NCBI GenBank assembly: GCA_020854755.1
Contig: JAHKLN010000051.1
Coordinates: 1 to 47,782 of the forward strand
From: Methanomicrobiaceae archaeon
GTDB taxonomy: Archaea > Halobacteriota > Methanomicrobia > Methanomicrobiales > Methanoculleaceae
DNA: 47,782 bases
Reading direction: 5' to 3'
In this document: piece after piece, positions 1 to 9,831 of the stretch
How positions within the stretch are numbered: position 1 is the first letter of the stretch
Layout: each line of letters starts with the position of its first letter
The notes under the pieces: model-generated
Database searches by the model: none
What the model was told of the DNA's origin: nothing
What the model saw: only the letters and a program-made list of their open reading frames with translations
Translations under genes and position numbers: made by a program

Positions 1-178
1 AGTCCTCTAGCTCCGGTGCAGGCGTTATCCCGCGGTAGATACGCACAGTATATCCGAGAATGAGCGGGAAGATGATTGTGCTGACAATCAGCAGCAGCCA
101 TTTCATCCACTTTCCCCATAGGGCCTCTTTTGCATATTCAAATGAGTCTCCAATTATATCGCCGTAATCCGTAATCAT
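1..178 (-). CDS. DUF4013 family membrane protein, N-terminal part (runs off window)
   Basis: Partial gene whose 5' end lies in the window; the rest continues beyond base 1. The visible 59 residues begin MITDYGDIIGDSFEYAKEAL, followed by a hydrophobic stretch (KWLLLIVSTIIFPLILGYTV) that is probably the first membrane helix, then RIYRG. This amphipathic lead followed by a helix is typical of the DUF4013 proteins common in methanogens, whose function is unknown. The ATG at 178 is preceded by AGGTG, and a TATA box lies about 26 bp upstream of the likely transcription start. Family assignment is by pattern recognition from the N-terminus only. Confidence 0.7.
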   Translation of the reverse strand, partial: MITDYGDIIGDSFEYAKEALWGKWMKWLLLIVSTIIFPLILGYTVRIYRGITPAPELED

Positions 179-203
179 CACCTGTTCGAATATCAGAATA
201 TTC

Positions 204-214
204 CCATATAAATA
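204..214 (-). promoter_or_regulatory. TATA box of the DUF4013 gene
   Basis: On the minus strand this reads TATTTATATGG. Its centre is about 26 bp upstream of base 183, giving a very short leader that includes the AGGTG site before the ATG at 178. Confidence 0.5.
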
Positions 215-263
215 GTTATTGGAAAAGCCGAAAAAAATGCGGGGGGCATATTCGAAATGACGC

Positions 264-1748
264 CTAATGCCTGAAGTGCCTGATGCCTGAAAAGACCATC
301 GCGGCGTTGTGCCGGTCTGCGGCCGCGATGACCTCCTTATCCCTGATGGATCCGCCGGGCTGGATCAGCGCCGTCGCTCCCGCTTCGACCGCAACTTCGA
401 GGGTGTCGGGGAACGGCAGGAATGCGTCGGAGGCAACGACAGTCCCCGCAAGGGGTGTGCGGGCCTTCGAGATCGCAATCCTGGCCGCATCGACGCGGCT
501 CGTCTGTCCGGCACCGATCCCGATCACCGATCGATCGTCGGCGAACACGATGGCGTTGCTCTTTGCATGCCTGCAGACCCGCCACGCAAGGCGCAGGGCC
601 CGGAGTTCGCGTGCATCGGGATCGCGTTCGCTGACGACCTGCCAGTGCTCGCGGAACTCCGGCGTCCGCTGGACGAGCACCCCGCCGTCGATGCTCCGGA
701 TCTCGTCCCGCTCCTCAGGTTCGGGCAGCAGCAGCACGCGCATGTTCTCCTTCCTCTGCATCTCCCGCAGCGCCTCCTCCGTGTATGACGGCGCGATCAC
801 GACCTCTACAAATGTCTTCGTGATCTCCGCTGCAACCTCCTCTGTCACCTCCCGGTTCAGGGCGACGATCGATCCGTAGGCGGAGACGGGATCGACCTCG
901 CGGGCGGTGACGTAGGCCTCGAGCAGGCTCTCTCCGATGGCCATGCCGCAGGGGTTGTTGTGCTTGACGATCACGGCAGAGCATTCGTCAAACTCGCGCA
1001 GCAGCCCGACGGCGGCGTTGAGGTCCAGGTAGTTGTTGTACGACATCTCCTTGCCCTGCAGCTGTTCTGCCGCGGCGATGCCGGCATCGCCGTAGATCGC
1101 CGCCTCCTGGTGGGGGTTCTCGCCGTATCTGAGTACCCTGCCGTTGCGGTACTGCACCGTGAGGGTCTCCGGGAACCGCCTCCCTTCAGATGAGAGACGG
1201 TTGCTGATGGCCGCATCGTAGGCCGCTGTCCGGGCAAACGCCCGCTTTGCAAGCATCAGGCGCTGATCGGCCGATATGTCTCCCTGTTGCAGCGCCTCGA
1301 TCACCATGCCGTAGTCTGCCGGATCGGTCACGACCGCGACATGCTCGTGGTTCTTTGCGGCCGCCCGGATCAGTGCGGGCCCGCCGATATCGATATACTC
1401 GATCAGTTCACTGAGGGGAAGTCCCCTCCCGCTCATTGTCTCAAAGGGGTAAAGGTTGACCACCACCAGGTCGATGGGCTGAATGCCATGCTCTGCCATG
1501 ACCGCATCATCGATCCCGCGGCGGCCCAGAATGCCGCCGTGCACCTTCGGGTGGAGGGTCTTCACCCGGCCGCCCATCATCTCGGGAAAGCCGGTGTACG
1601 ACGAGATGTCGGTATAGGGTATGCCGGCGTCGGCGAGCACTCTTCCGGTGCCCCCGGAGCTGATGATCTGAAATTTCCGCCGTGCCAGTTCCCGGGCGAG
1701 ATCCACGATGCCCGTTTTGTCCCAGACGGACAGCAATGCCCACTTCAT
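264..1748 (-). CDS. purH: Bifunctional AICAR transformylase / IMP cyclohydrolase
   Basis: Catalyses the last two steps of de novo IMP synthesis: formylation of AICAR and cyclisation of FAICAR to IMP, in the cytoplasm. The 494-residue protein is close to full length for bacterial-type PurH. The N-terminal MGS-like IMP cyclohydrolase domain shows LLSVWDKTG, SSGGTGR and GGRVKTLHPKVHGGIL. The C-terminal AICARFT domain shows LRYGENPHQ, VIVKHNNPCG, SNAIVF and GIGAGQTSRVDA, which includes the Lys-His folate site. Gene order here is isolated, with no other purine genes nearby. A TATA box 26 bp upstream of the ATG at 1748 and the absence of a ribosome-binding site suggest a leaderless message. Many archaea use PurP/PurO instead, so this fused bacterial-type enzyme may reflect an old transfer (inference). 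Confidence 0.97.
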   Translation of the reverse strand: MKWALLSVWDKTGIVDLARELARRKFQIISSGGTGRVLADAGIPYTDISSYTGFPEMMGGRVKTLHPKVHGGILGRRGIDDAVMAEHGIQPIDLVVVNLYPFETMSGRGLPLSELIEYIDIGGPALIRAAAKNHEHVAVVTDPADYGMVIEALQQGDISADQRLMLAKRAFARTAAYDAAISNRLSSEGRRFPETLTVQYRNGRVLRYGENPHQEAAIYGDAGIAAAEQLQGKEMSYNNYLDLNAAVGLLREFDECSAVIVKHNNPCGMAIGESLLEAYVTAREVDPVSAYGSIVALNREVTEEVAAEITKTFVEVVIAPSYTEEALREMQRKENMRVLLLPEPEERDEIRSIDGGVLVQRTPEFREHWQVVSERDPDARELRALRLAWRVCRHAKSNAIVFADDRSVIGIGAGQTSRVDAARIAISKARTPLAGTVVASDAFLPFPDTLEVAVEAGATALIQPGGSIRDKEVIAAADRHNAAMVFSGIRHFRH

Positions 1749-1770
1749 ACTCAGTTGTATGCTCTGCCGG

Positions 1771-1780
1771 ACAAATAGGT
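1771..1780 (-). promoter_or_regulatory. TATA box of purH, leaderless spacing
   Basis: The minus strand reads ACCTATTTGT, centred about 27 bp from the purH ATG. No Shine-Dalgarno sequence lies before that ATG, so transcription probably starts at the start codon. Confidence 0.5.
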
Positions 1781-1974
1781 TTGGCTGGGGAATCGATCAT
1801 TGCCCGCCTTGCAGATCTCCTTCCAAAGCCGATCCGATCAACCACAATAGCGCATCCGGCATGATAGAGTCGACGGGAGGCAGCGGAAAGCGGAGTGCGG
1901 CAGTATTGCACAGGCTCCTTCAGCAGGCCCTATCGCCGCGCCGGTATGTGGCGGGTGTCCTCCCTTCAGAGGAT

Positions 1975-2169
1975 TTCACATGAAACGACATGAGTCCGGG
2001 GCCACAGGCGTACAGAATGAAGGTGGGTGATGCTGCTCGCCACCCACTTTTAAATGAAATTAAGCCGGTTTCTGAAATGGAAGGCCCTCGCCGTCCATAT
2101 CAATTCCCCCCCGTACACGGCTACTCCCCGGCTATCCTCATGGGTTTTGTCCCCACGGTCCACTACACC
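1975..2169. repeat. Dispersed composite repeat, locus 1
   Basis: Intergenic repeat that recurs at about ten loci in the window. The first half (around 1979-2050) reads ACATGAGTCCGGGGCCACAG, then GTACAGAATGAAGGTGGGTG and GCTGCTCGCCACCCAC; GTGGGT pairs with ACCCAC to make a hairpin. From about 2065 the opposite strand carries the module found at 17775-17855 (here seen as TTTCTGAAATGGAAGGCC, CCGTACACGG and CCCGGCTATCC). So two modules in opposite orientations are joined here. The right edge meets the transposase remnant. A plus-strand reading frame of 127 codons crosses it but is not preserved at other loci. Confidence 0.7.
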
Positions 2170-2890
2170 TCACATTTCGCAGGTCTCAGTCACGAAATAA
2201 TATTTTTCGAACGCCGCCCCCAAAATTCAAAGTATTTTCACCACCTCCTCATCCAGATTCACAATAACCGCGGTTTCCAGTGTGCATTCAGAGTGACCGT
2301 GACCTCCGCCGGCCGCATGAAGAGCATGAAGACCCACTTCATCGCCAGGTTCTGGACCGGCTTCTTCACCTGATTCTTCCCCGCCTCCCTGAGCCTGGTT
2401 CGGAGCTGCCACTCCGCCACTGCATGCACAAACAGGCAGAGCGCCATGATCATGGACAGCGCCTCGATCTGGCTCTCCTTCTTCAAGAACACCTCTGCAA
2501 CCCGGAAACTCTTATCCTTCAGGAACCGGAATCCCCGTTCCACTGCGTGCTGCCCCTTGTAATGAGCGAGGATCGTATCTGCTCCAGGTCGAGATTATTC
2601 GTTGCGAGGACAAACCGGCCCAGCCGTGTTTTCTCCTCTTCGATCACTTCCGGGACGACCTCTCAAGCAGCATCAAGGAAATAGACCACGTAAACCGCAT
2701 TCTCCTTTCCGGGCCTTCCGCGTTTCCCGTTCTTCTTTCTCTGCCGGTACTGCACCGTCACCGTCTCCGCCGAGAGGAACGGATGCTTTGCAAACCACCG
2801 CGCCGCGGCCCCGGTCCTGCGAACCGGGATGCGGCTGCAACGGGACACCGCTCCCGGATTCGGTATGGCCGGAATGGGAGCCCTGGCAGC
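2170..2890 (-). pseudogene. Decayed IS1634-type transposase (C-terminal half)
   Basis: Remnant of an insertion-sequence transposase of the IS1634 group. Fragments in order: an upstream piece with AETVTVQYRQRKKNGKRGRP and AVYVVYFLDAA, an in-frame TGA at about 2663, then EVVPEVIEEEK and LGRFVLATNNLDLEQIRSSL, a frameshift near 2550, then YKGQHAVERGFRFLKDKSF, VFLKKESQIEALSMIMALCL and AEWQLRTRLREAGK. A further frame change leads to VNLDEEVVKIL, another stop, and ILGAAFEKYYF. The RF-LATN, GxxxVERGFRFLK and FLKK-xRIEAL blocks are characteristic of the family. The N-terminal half is missing and no terminal inverted repeats are evident. It has at least two stops and two frameshifts, so it cannot be active. 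Confidence 0.8.
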
Positions 2891-2981
2891 CCGCAGGCCC
2901 TGCCCGGTGCCGGCACCGGCATCCCGCGCTGCGCCGGATGCGGATGATCACGTTTTTCACTTCCGGTTGCAAAAGGTGCCC

Positions 2982-3964
2982 ATGATACTTGAAGAGTCAG
3001 TTATATTCGACGACGAAGAAAGCGCCTCGGAGTTCGTTGCATTCCTGCGGAGACGGGGATGCCAGGCCCGGAAGACAACCCGGGGGATCGCCTTTGCCGA
3101 GGAGGTGATGACTGGCACCCTTGATAGGCTGATCGACTGGTCGGACAGGCCGCCGCCCTGAACGAGGACGAATACCCCGAAGAGGTCCGCTGGTTCCTGG
3201 CGGCGAAGGAGAAGTACGGAGAGGCGCGGGAGCGGATCGCCGCGCTGCTCGACGGGCGGCGTGCCGGGGACCTCCTCTACACCCACCGGGAGCTGGACGA
3301 GGCGAAGAACGAGATGATATCGCAGGCATCCGCCAGGATAGCGAAGCTGTTTGACGGGAGCGAGGCAGAGATGGCTGAAGAGCCCGTAGTTGAGGGGTAC
3401 CCGCTCTACCTTGCCCACTGGATGCTGCAGAACAGCGGCGTGGTCGCGGCGGCGCCCGAAGGATACCGGCTGCAGCGGGAGATCGCGGCAGGCGAGGTGA
3501 TAATGGAGGCCTCGCCGGAGAATATGCCGGAGGTACCTCTCCCCGATACGGCCGGCATGGGCCGGAAGATGCACTTCTCGCTCAGACCGATCTGGGTGGT
3601 GGTGGCCGATCCGGTAATCCACTTCGTCTGCGAACCCGATGAGGTGGCGGATATCCTCGAGGAGCTGGCGGACGAGGATACCTGGCTGGCGGTTGCGGAG
3701 AATCTCTCGGGAAAACAGTTGAACATCTCGTCGCTCATCGAGGTGGTCAGGAACCAGCCGGGCGTCTCTCTGGACGGTCTGGCCGGACGGCTCAGCGGGA
3801 TGAGCACCGGCGAAGAGGAGAATTCCGTGCCGTTTGATATCCTCCTTGACAGAGAGACCCTCGGACTCCTGGTATCCGAGCTCCGCAAGCAGAGCATCCT
3901 CGCCGGAAACGACCGGAAGATCCGGCCGGCGTCGAAGGGGATCAGCCAGAAGAAACGGCATTAG
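2982..3964 (+). pseudogene. Unknown protein, reading frame broken by a -1 shift near 3130-3158
   Basis: I do not recognise the family. The first frame opens at ATG 2982 after AAAAGGTG (a usable ribosome-binding site) and gives MILEESVIFDDEESASEFVA through TGTLDRLIDW before stopping at 3159-3161. The -1 frame is open from 3128 to 3964 and encodes about 278 residues: acidic and helical at first (EEVRWFLAAKEKYGEARERI), then VVEGYPLYLAHWMLQNSGVV, MHFSLRPIWVVVADPVIHFV and a basic tail. No plausible ATG or GTG start with a ribosome-binding site precedes the second frame near the junction; its first ATG is 3314. The two parts therefore look like one gene of about 326 codons. The junction lies in a GCC-rich run, so a sequencing error, a true mutation or frameshifting are all possible. 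Confidence 0.5.
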
Positions 3965-4419
3965 GGCAGCATATCATCGCTGCTGGGCGTGGAACTTCAG
4001 CCCGGAGCGGCCGGGTATCCGACTCAGGCGCTTCCCCTTCCGTCCAGAAACGGCATCGGACAGCAGCTGGAAGAATAGAACGCCGGCCGCTGCGGATATG
4101 CAGCGATCCGGTGCGTCAAAGCCCGAGACAACCTGTCCTGATGGCTGGTGCAGGAGAGAGGCGGTCCGGCAGTGGCATGGAGGGAGGGTGTACCCCATAA
4201 ACGCTATCTTGTCCTGCAGGTATACCTAATCCCCGTTGATACCAATACGCTTCAAACACCTGACGAGTTCTCTTCCTATTGCCCTCTACAAGTTTTTCCA
4301 ATGATATTCCAGCGTTCAAGACATTATCTCAGCGGTAAAATCGGATTAACAGCACACCGAAGTAAGTAGAATGCAAACGAAGTCTCTCTCCACAAGTTGG
4401 TGTGTTCGGGATCTTCTTC
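3965..4419. other. Intergenic stretch, no gene recognised
   Basis: About 450 bp with only short open frames on either strand, none with recognisable protein motifs or a good ribosome-binding site. Base composition falls toward AT at 4200-4380. Nothing specific is seen before the repeat that starts near 4420. Confidence 0.5.
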
Positions 4420-4600
4420 ATACAGATACCTCCCGCGGTCCGCCGCAGCCGGACGGCGGGAGAGAAACGGAATCGCGATACCGGCAATCTGACCGTTATT
4501 TTTCATCAGTCATGCCTGTGGACCGCAGGGCCTCGTATCCGGTCATCCATGAGAAACTCTCGATATCGAGAGGATCTTTCCGGTAGCCGAAAATCGGCCG
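4420..4600 (-). repeat. Dispersed composite repeat, locus 2 (diverged copy)
   Basis: Minus-strand copy of the core hairpin module at about 4496-4552. Reading the minus strand it shows CTCATGGATGACCGG, the stem GGCCC-TGC-GGTCC, then ACAGGCATGACTGATGAAAA. The flank (GGTATCGCGATTCCG on the minus strand) corresponds to the flank of the module at 30583-30641. It is the most diverged copy: stem pairing is kept except for one mismatch, although most stem bases differ from other loci. Confidence 0.55.
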
Positions 4601-4803
4601 GAAATCACTTCATTCTGTCGTTTTTCATGTGTTACGCCCGGGGAGCGCCCTATGGATTGTTAACTGCGCTCTCCTGCGTGCCAGACGCTGGCTGACCGCT
4701 CCATCCCCGGGAGACGGCACTCTCACGATAGAAAATCGATTAGAAGAGTCAGTTCTCAAAAAGAGTCAATAATCGACGTCTGATCAGCCAGATAGACGAA
4801 ACG

Positions 4804-4837
4804 TATTTATAGAACACCATTACAATAGATATTATAC
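4804..4837 (+). promoter_or_regulatory. Two TATA boxes upstream of the grpE-dnaK-dnaJ operon
   Basis: TATTTATA at 4804-4811 is preceded by CGAAACG, a plausible BRE. A second box, ATATTATA, lies at about 4829-4837. The second places transcription start near 4860, almost at the GTG at 4863; the first gives a leader of about 30 nt. Two tandem boxes could serve basal and heat-shock transcription (inference). Confidence 0.5.
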
Positions 4838-4862
4838 ACTTACAGAACACACTATTCCAGCA

Positions 4863-5387
4863 GTGGGTAATCATATGGAGGAGGAACAATTAGAGCAGAT
4901 TGAGATGGAGAAGGGTGATCGTGCAGAAGAGACCGATGAAGAGTCCCGTGCGGTAGAAGGCCTGCAGAAGGCGTACGATGACCTCAACGATCGCTTTCTG
5001 CGCCTTGCAGCAGATTTCGACAACTACCAGAAGAGAATAGCGCGGGAGATCGACGATTGCAGAACGTATGCAATCGAGAGTTTCGCAGTTGAATTACTTG
5101 ATGTTCTCGATAATCTTGAGCGGGCCGCACGGGCGGAGGATGGCAGCCTTCGGGAAGGGCTGGAGCATATCCGGAAACTCTTCGCGACGATCCTCGAGCG
5201 GCACGGGATCAGGCCGCTTGAGTGCCTCAACAGGCCGTTTGACCCGCGGGAACATGAAGCAGTTGCATATGTCCCTTCTGATACCGATGAAGGGATGGTC
5301 ATCGAAGAACTGATTCGCGGATACTGTATGCACGACAGAATCATCAGATGCGCACGAGTAGTCGTGTCACGAGGTAAGGAGGAATAA
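4863..5387 (+). CDS. grpE: GrpE, nucleotide exchange factor for DnaK
   Basis: Co-chaperone that releases ADP from DnaK. The protein is 174 residues from GTG 4863, or 170 from ATG 4875 ([10 protein letters not shown]), which is equally plausible; neither has a strong ribosome-binding site. An acidic N-terminal tail leads into the long helix ([20 protein letters not shown]) and then the compact beta domain with [32 protein letters not shown] and [17 protein letters not shown], all typical of GrpE. It is first in a grpE-dnaK-dnaJ operon; the stop at 5387 is 4 bp before the dnaK ATG. Together these make the bacterial-type Hsp70 machine, which archaea hold patchily. Confidence 0.96.
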   Translation: MGNHMEEEQLEQIEMEKGDRAEETDEESRAVEGLQKAYDDLNDRFLRLAADFDNYQKRIAREIDDCRTYAIESFAVELLDVLDNLERAARAEDGSLREGLEHIRKLFATILERHGIRPLECLNRPFDPREHEAVAYVPSDTDEGMVIEELIRGYCMHDRIIRCARVVVSRGKEE

Positions 5388-5391
5388 CAGT

Positions 5392-7215
5392 ATGGTTTCA
5401 GAAAAAGTACTCGGCATCGATCTGGGCACCACAAATTCATGTATGGCAATAATTGAGGGCGGCAGGCCTGTGGTCATCACCAACGCGGAAGGCGGCAGGA
5501 CGACCCCGTCGGTGGTCGCGTTCTCAAAGGAAGGGGAACGCATGGTCGGCAACGTGGCGAAGCGGCAGGCGATCACCAACCCGCAGCGCACCATCATGTC
5601 GATCAAGCGGAGGATGGGCACCGGGGAGACCGTCACGATCGACGAGAAGAAGTATACCCCGCAGGAGATCTCCGCGATGATCCTGCAGAAGATGAAGCTC
5701 GACGCAGAGGCCTACCTCGGCGAAAAGATCACAAAAGCGGTCATCACCGTTCCCGCCTACTTCAATGACGCCCAGCGGCAGGCGACAAAGGACGCGGGGA
5801 AGATTGCCGGGCTTGAAGTCCTTCGTATCATCAACGAACCTACGGCGAGCGCGCTCGCCTACGGGATTGATAAGGAAGGCGACGCCACCGTGCTCGTCTA
5901 TGATCTCGGCGGCGGCACGTTCGACGTCTCCATCCTCACACTCGGGGACGGCGTCTTTGAAGTGAAGTCCACGGCAGGGAACAACCGTCTCGGCGGCGAC
6001 GATATGGACAAGCGGATCGTCGACTACCTTGTCGAGGAGTTCCGGAAGAAGGAGTCGATCGATCTCAGGAAAGACCCTGTCGCCATGCAGCGTCTGCGCG
6101 ATGCCGCCGAGAACGCAAAGATCGAGCTCTCGACCGTCCAGAAGACGGGCATCAACCTGCCCTACATCACCACCACCGAATCGGGGCCGAAATTCCTTGA
6201 TATCGACCTGACCCGGGCGAAATTTGAGCAGCTCATCGGGGACATCGTCGAGCTGACCGTCGGGCCGGTGAAGCAGGCGCTGAGTGACGCAAAGCTCCGC
6301 CCCGAGGATATCGATCACGTCCTGCTGGTGGGCGGAGCGACACGGGTGCCGCTCGTGCAGGAGACGGTGAAGAAGATTCTCAACAAGGATCCCGACAAAG
6401 GCATCAATCCTGACGAGTGCGTCGCAATCGGCGCTGCGATTCAGGGCGGCGTGCTGACGGGCGAAACGAAGGACGTGCTCCTCCTGGACGTAACCCCGCT
6501 CTCACTCGGGATCGAGACACTGGGGGGCATTGCCACGAAACTGATCGACCGGAACACGACGATCCCGACACGGAAGAGCCAGATCTTCAGCACCGCCGCC
6601 GACGGGCAGACGAGCGTCGAGATCCATGTCGTGCAGGGCGAGCGCGCCCTTGCAAAGGACAACTTCTCGCTCGGGAAGTTCCAGCTGACCGGCATCCCGC
6701 CGGCACCGCGGGGCATTCCCCAGATCGAGGTGACCTTTGACATCGACGCAAACGGCATCGTCCATGTCTCGGCAAAGGACCTCGGCACCGGAAATGAGCA
6801 GTCGATCACGATCAAGCCTCAGGACTCCCGACCATCGGAGAAGGAGATCGAGCGGATGATGAACGAGGCGCGGATGCACGAGGAGGAGGACCGGAAGAAG
6901 CGCGACGAGATCGAACTGCGGAACACGGCGGATACCGCGATCTTTACGGCGGAACGGGCACTCAAGGAGGCAGGCGATGGGATCGAAGCCGCGGACAAAC
7001 AGAAGGTCGAGACCTGCATCGCCGACCTGAAGAAGTCGCTTGAAGGCGACGATCTCGATGCCATCCAAAAGGACATGGATGCACTGACCGAAGCTGTTTA
7101 TACGGTAACGACGAAGCTGTACCAGCGTGCACAGCAGGCTGGCGAAAGCCAGAAGCAGGCCGGTACAGAGGACGATACCGTGGTGGATGCCGACTTTGAA
7201 GTAAAGAACGAGTGA
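5392..7215 (+). CDS. dnaK: DnaK, Hsp70 chaperone
   Basis: ATP-driven chaperone that binds unfolded polypeptides. It is 607 residues, normal for DnaK. The nucleotide-binding domain carries [13 protein letters not shown] (phosphate 1), [48 protein letters not shown] (phosphate 2) and [14 protein letters not shown]. The substrate-binding domain starts after the linker [19 protein letters not shown] and includes [16 protein letters not shown]. The C-terminal lid ends in an acidic tail ([15 protein letters not shown]), unlike the bacterial EEVKDKK-type ending but similar in character. A ribosome-binding site (AAGGAGG at 5375-5381) precedes ATG 5392. It lies between grpE and dnaJ, 6 bp upstream of dnaJ. 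Confidence 0.98.
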   Translation: MVSEKVLGIDLGTTNSCMAIIEGGRPVVITNAEGGRTTPSVVAFSKEGERMVGNVAKRQAITNPQRTIMSIKRRMGTGETVTIDEKKYTPQEISAMILQKMKLDAEAYLGEKITKAVITVPAYFNDAQRQATKDAGKIAGLEVLRIINEPTASALAYGIDKEGDATVLVYDLGGGTFDVSILTLGDGVFEVKSTAGNNRLGGDDMDKRIVDYLVEEFRKKESIDLRKDPVAMQRLRDAAENAKIELSTVQKTGINLPYITTTESGPKFLDIDLTRAKFEQLIGDIVELTVGPVKQALSDAKLRPEDIDHVLLVGGATRVPLVQETVKKILNKDPDKGINPDECVAIGAAIQGGVLTGETKDVLLLDVTPLSLGIETLGGIATKLIDRNTTIPTRKSQIFSTAADGQTSVEIHVVQGERALAKDNFSLGKFQLTGIPPAPRGIPQIEVTFDIDANGIVHVSAKDLGTGNEQSITIKPQDSRPSEKEIERMMNEARMHEEEDRKKRDEIELRNTADTAIFTAERALKEAGDGIEAADKQKVETCIADLKKSLEGDDLDAIQKDMDALTEAVYTVTTKLYQRAQQAGESQKQAGTEDDTVVDADFEVKNE

Positions 7216-7221
7216 GAGGCA

Positions 7222-8367
7222 ATGGGTAGGGCCAGATACTATGATATCCTCGGCGTCCCGGATACTGCAAGCGAGAAAGAGATCAAGAAGGCCTACCGTG
7301 AGCTTGCTCGCAAATACCATCCCGATGTCTGTAGGGAGCCGGGCGCCGAGGAGAAGTTCAAACAGATAAATGAGGCGTACAGTGTCCTGTCCGATCCCCA
7401 GAAACGCGCCCAGTACGATCGGATGGGACACGAGGCCTTCAGCAGTGCATCGAAGGGCTCATACACCGGCGGAGGCGGGTTTAGCGGATTCCATGCCGAT
7501 TTCTCCGGTTTCGGAGATATTTTCGATGCCTTTTTCGGCGGCGGTTTCGGAGGCCAGCAGAGCCGCGGCCCCCGCCCGGGCGCCGATCTCCTGATGAAGA
7601 TGCGGATATCCCTCCGTGACGCGGTCTTCGGGACGGATCGGGATGTCGAGATCAATCATACCGAGCACTGTAGCGAATGCGATGGTACGGGCAGCGAGAC
7701 AAAGAGGCTGAATACCTGCCCGACCTGCGGCGGTTCAGGCCAGATGCGGCAGATGAGCCAGTCTCTCTTCGGGCAGTTCGTCCGCATGAGCACCTGCACC
7801 CAGTGCGGCGGACGCGGACGGGTTGCCGAGACACGCTGCAGGGCATGCGGCGGATCCGGTCATCAGCGCGTAAGGCGGACGGTCTCCGTGCATGTCCCTC
7901 CCGGTGTGGATACCGGGATGCGCCTCCGGATCGAAGGCTACGGCGAGGCAGGCGATTACGGGGCCCCGGCGGGCAACCTCTATATCGAGATCGAGGTCAT
8001 GCCCGACCGGCGATTCATCCGCCGGGGGGATCATCTCGAGACATCGGTGGAGATCACTCCCGCTCAGGCGGTGCTCGGTTCGTACGTGGATGTCGAGACG
8101 ATCGACGGGCGGCATGTCGAACTGGCCATACCCGAAGGCGTACAGAACAATACCGCGCTGAAGATACCGGGAGAGGGGGTGCGCTGGCACGGGAAACCCG
8201 GGGATCTGCTGGTCAGGGTGAAGGTGATCATACCCGAGCGCCTGACGGCAGAACAGCGGGAACTGTACCAGAAGCTGCTCGAGATCGAGGGAAACCGGGG
8301 CTCAAGGACCGGGAAGAAAGGCTTCTTTCAGGACGTCGTCGACAAAATGAAGGAATCGGTGAGGTAG
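7222..8367 (+). CDS. dnaJ: DnaJ, Hsp40 co-chaperone
   Basis: Stimulates DnaK ATPase and delivers clients. It is 381 residues with the full type I layout: a J domain at 1-70 containing the KYHPDVC tripeptide HPD, a Gly/Phe-rich linker (about 75-120), then four zinc-binding CxxCxGxG motifs ([32 protein letters not shown]), followed by the two beta-barrel client-binding domains ([31 protein letters not shown]). It starts 6 bp after dnaK, with GAGAGGCA before the ATG, and is the last gene of the chaperone operon. Confidence 0.98.
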   Translation: MGRARYYDILGVPDTASEKEIKKAYRELARKYHPDVCREPGAEEKFKQINEAYSVLSDPQKRAQYDRMGHEAFSSASKGSYTGGGGFSGFHADFSGFGDIFDAFFGGGFGGQQSRGPRPGADLLMKMRISLRDAVFGTDRDVEINHTEHCSECDGTGSETKRLNTCPTCGGSGQMRQMSQSLFGQFVRMSTCTQCGGRGRVAETRCRACGGSGHQRVRRTVSVHVPPGVDTGMRLRIEGYGEAGDYGAPAGNLYIEIEVMPDRRFIRRGDHLETSVEITPAQAVLGSYVDVETIDGRHVELAIPEGVQNNTALKIPGEGVRWHGKPGDLLVRVKVIIPERLTAEQRELYQKLLEIEGNRGSRTGKKGFFQDVVDKMKESVR

Positions 8368-8482
8368 GCGTGAGCGGCATTGCCGCCTGATCTGCGGACA
8401 GGGACTCCATTATGACGGTTTTCTCATCAGGCCGCCGCCATCCCGGATTCACCAATATGCTTTCTCTCCGAAGCGTGATGGC

Positions 8483-9436
8483 ATGAAGCTGATCTTTGAG
8501 CTCTCCGGTGAACATAGCGAGCTCCCTGTTGCCGAGCTGGAGTGTGTCGGACGGGTGATCGACCGGCGGCGCCAGGTAGCGGTTGCCGAGTGCCCCGAAC
8601 CGTACGCGACGGAGAGACTCGCGCTTACGCACGCCGTGCTGGAATACATCGGCGAGTGCGAGGCATCGACAGAGGCATTATACGATCTGCTGCAAAGACT
8701 CTCCCTCCGGACCGAAAGCACGTTTGCCGCCCGGGCGAAGAAGATGCACGGCACGCTGCTCCGGGCATCCCAGCTCGAGCTTGAGCGCCTGATCGGCGGT
8801 ATGATTGAGGGCCCGGTCTCCCTGAAGCATCCGCAGGAGGAATACCGTGCGATCATATCGGAGGATCGCTGCTATTTCGGGCGGCTTCTTCTGCGCATAG
8901 ATCGGGGGGCTTTCGAGTACCGGAACCCGATGCGTCGTCCGTTCTTCCACCCCGGTGTGATGATGCCGCGGATGGCACGCGCGCTCGTCAACCTGACGCT
9001 TGTGCAGAGAGGCGAGACGCTCTATGATCCCTTCTGCGGAACGGGCGGGATCCTCCTCGAAGCGGAGACGATCGGCGTTGAAGTGCTCGGAAGCGACTTC
9101 GATCCGGCGATGGTCGAGGGAAGCCGCAGAAACCTTCCCGGTGCCCGCATCATGCTGGCGGATGCAACACGCCTGCCGCTCTCCGATGCATCGGTCGACG
9201 CGGTGGCGACCGATCTTCCGTACGGGCAGTCGGTCAGGATCAGGGCGGACAGTATTGACAGGCTCTATAGCGGCGCGCTTGCGGAGATCCGGCGTGTCTT
9301 AAAGCCCGGCAGGAGAGCGGTGATCGTGACGCACCGCGACATCAACGAGATCGCACGGGGGCATTTTTCCATCCTGCAGCTGCACAGGCAGCGGGTGCAC
9401 AAGAGCCTGACACGGCGGATTCTCGTGCTGAAATAG
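8483..9436 (+). CDS. tRNA (guanine10-N2)-methyltransferase, Trm-G10/TIGR01177 type
   Basis: Predicted to methylate N2 of G10 in tRNA using S-adenosylmethionine. It is 317 residues. The N-terminal half is THUMP-like (MKLIFELSGEHSELPVAELE opening), giving tRNA acceptor-end binding. The C-terminal Rossmann methyltransferase has YDPFCGTGGILLEAE (SAM motif I), LGSDFDPAMVEGSRRNL and the catalytic loop ATDLPYGQSVRI, a DLPY form of the (D/N)PPY motif of amino-group methylases. HPGVMMPRMARALVNLT precedes motif I, as in archaeal relatives. It follows dnaJ by 115 bp and may have its own promoter. Two start codons are close together (8477 and 8483 area); 8483 fits the conserved MKLIFELSG. Confidence 0.88.
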   Translation: MKLIFELSGEHSELPVAELECVGRVIDRRRQVAVAECPEPYATERLALTHAVLEYIGECEASTEALYDLLQRLSLRTESTFAARAKKMHGTLLRASQLELERLIGGMIEGPVSLKHPQEEYRAIISEDRCYFGRLLLRIDRGAFEYRNPMRRPFFHPGVMMPRMARALVNLTLVQRGETLYDPFCGTGGILLEAETIGVEVLGSDFDPAMVEGSRRNLPGARIMLADATRLPLSDASVDAVATDLPYGQSVRIRADSIDRLYSGALAEIRRVLKPGRRAVIVTHRDINEIARGHFSILQLHRQRVHKSLTRRILVLK

Positions 9437-9529
9437 AGGATGAGGGGTGGCGGAGGCACTGCCCCGGGGCTTCAGGTGCATGCTCACCTATGCGGGAGTC
9501 TCTCATGTCACGAGTGCTTTGCATGAAGA

Positions 9530-9765
9530 GCAACTCAGTTTTGGAAATTGAAGATACAGGCCTATTTGATCGCTTGCGCCCCCGTAAACGGCCTCCCATC
9601 GGTATCCTCCAGGGAGAGTCGGCCCGCGAGGGGAGAGCCTCCTTCCCTGCCACCACCCCCGTTGGTATGCTCCCCTCGGTCCACTGCAACAGGACAGCCG
9701 CCGGAAAAACCGGATCCGGAGCAAATGCACCAAATACATCGGTTTTCATCTGCGTCGCCTACCAC
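9530..9765 (-). repeat. Dispersed composite repeat, locus 3
   Basis: Minus-strand copy containing the linker module (seen on the plus strand as GTTTTGGAAATTGAAG, GATCGCTTGCG, CCCCGTAAACGG and ATCGGTATCC) and one arm of the long palindrome (CTTCCCTGCCACCACCCCC, ATGCTCCCCTCGGTCCACTG). It sits directly before the small membrane protein gene at 9832, so the annotated frame can be over-extended through it. No core hairpin module is seen here. Confidence 0.6.
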
Positions 9766-9802
9766 CTGGGGAGCTTGATACCCGTGTCGTGGTATATCGG
9801 GT

Positions 9803-9810
9803 TTTATTAT
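9803..9810 (+). promoter_or_regulatory. TATA box of the small membrane protein gene
   Basis: TTTATTAT is centred 26 bp before ATG 9832, which supports a leaderless start there rather than at upstream codons inside the repeat. Confidence 0.5.
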
Positions 9811-9831
9811 GGTATGCAGGCAATATTATTC

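Noticed and set aside
1990-2373. Plus-strand frame of 127 codons across repeat locus 1
   Set aside because: It crosses a dispersed repeat and the transposase remnant. Similar short frames exist at loci 4 and 7 (AYRTKxGDAAH, QAxLMKI), but the frame is broken or missing at loci 5, 6, 8 and 10, so coding is not the conserved feature.
2663-2665. In-frame TGA in the transposase read as selenocysteine
   Set aside because: Further stops and frameshifts occur in the same remnant, so it is simply decayed.
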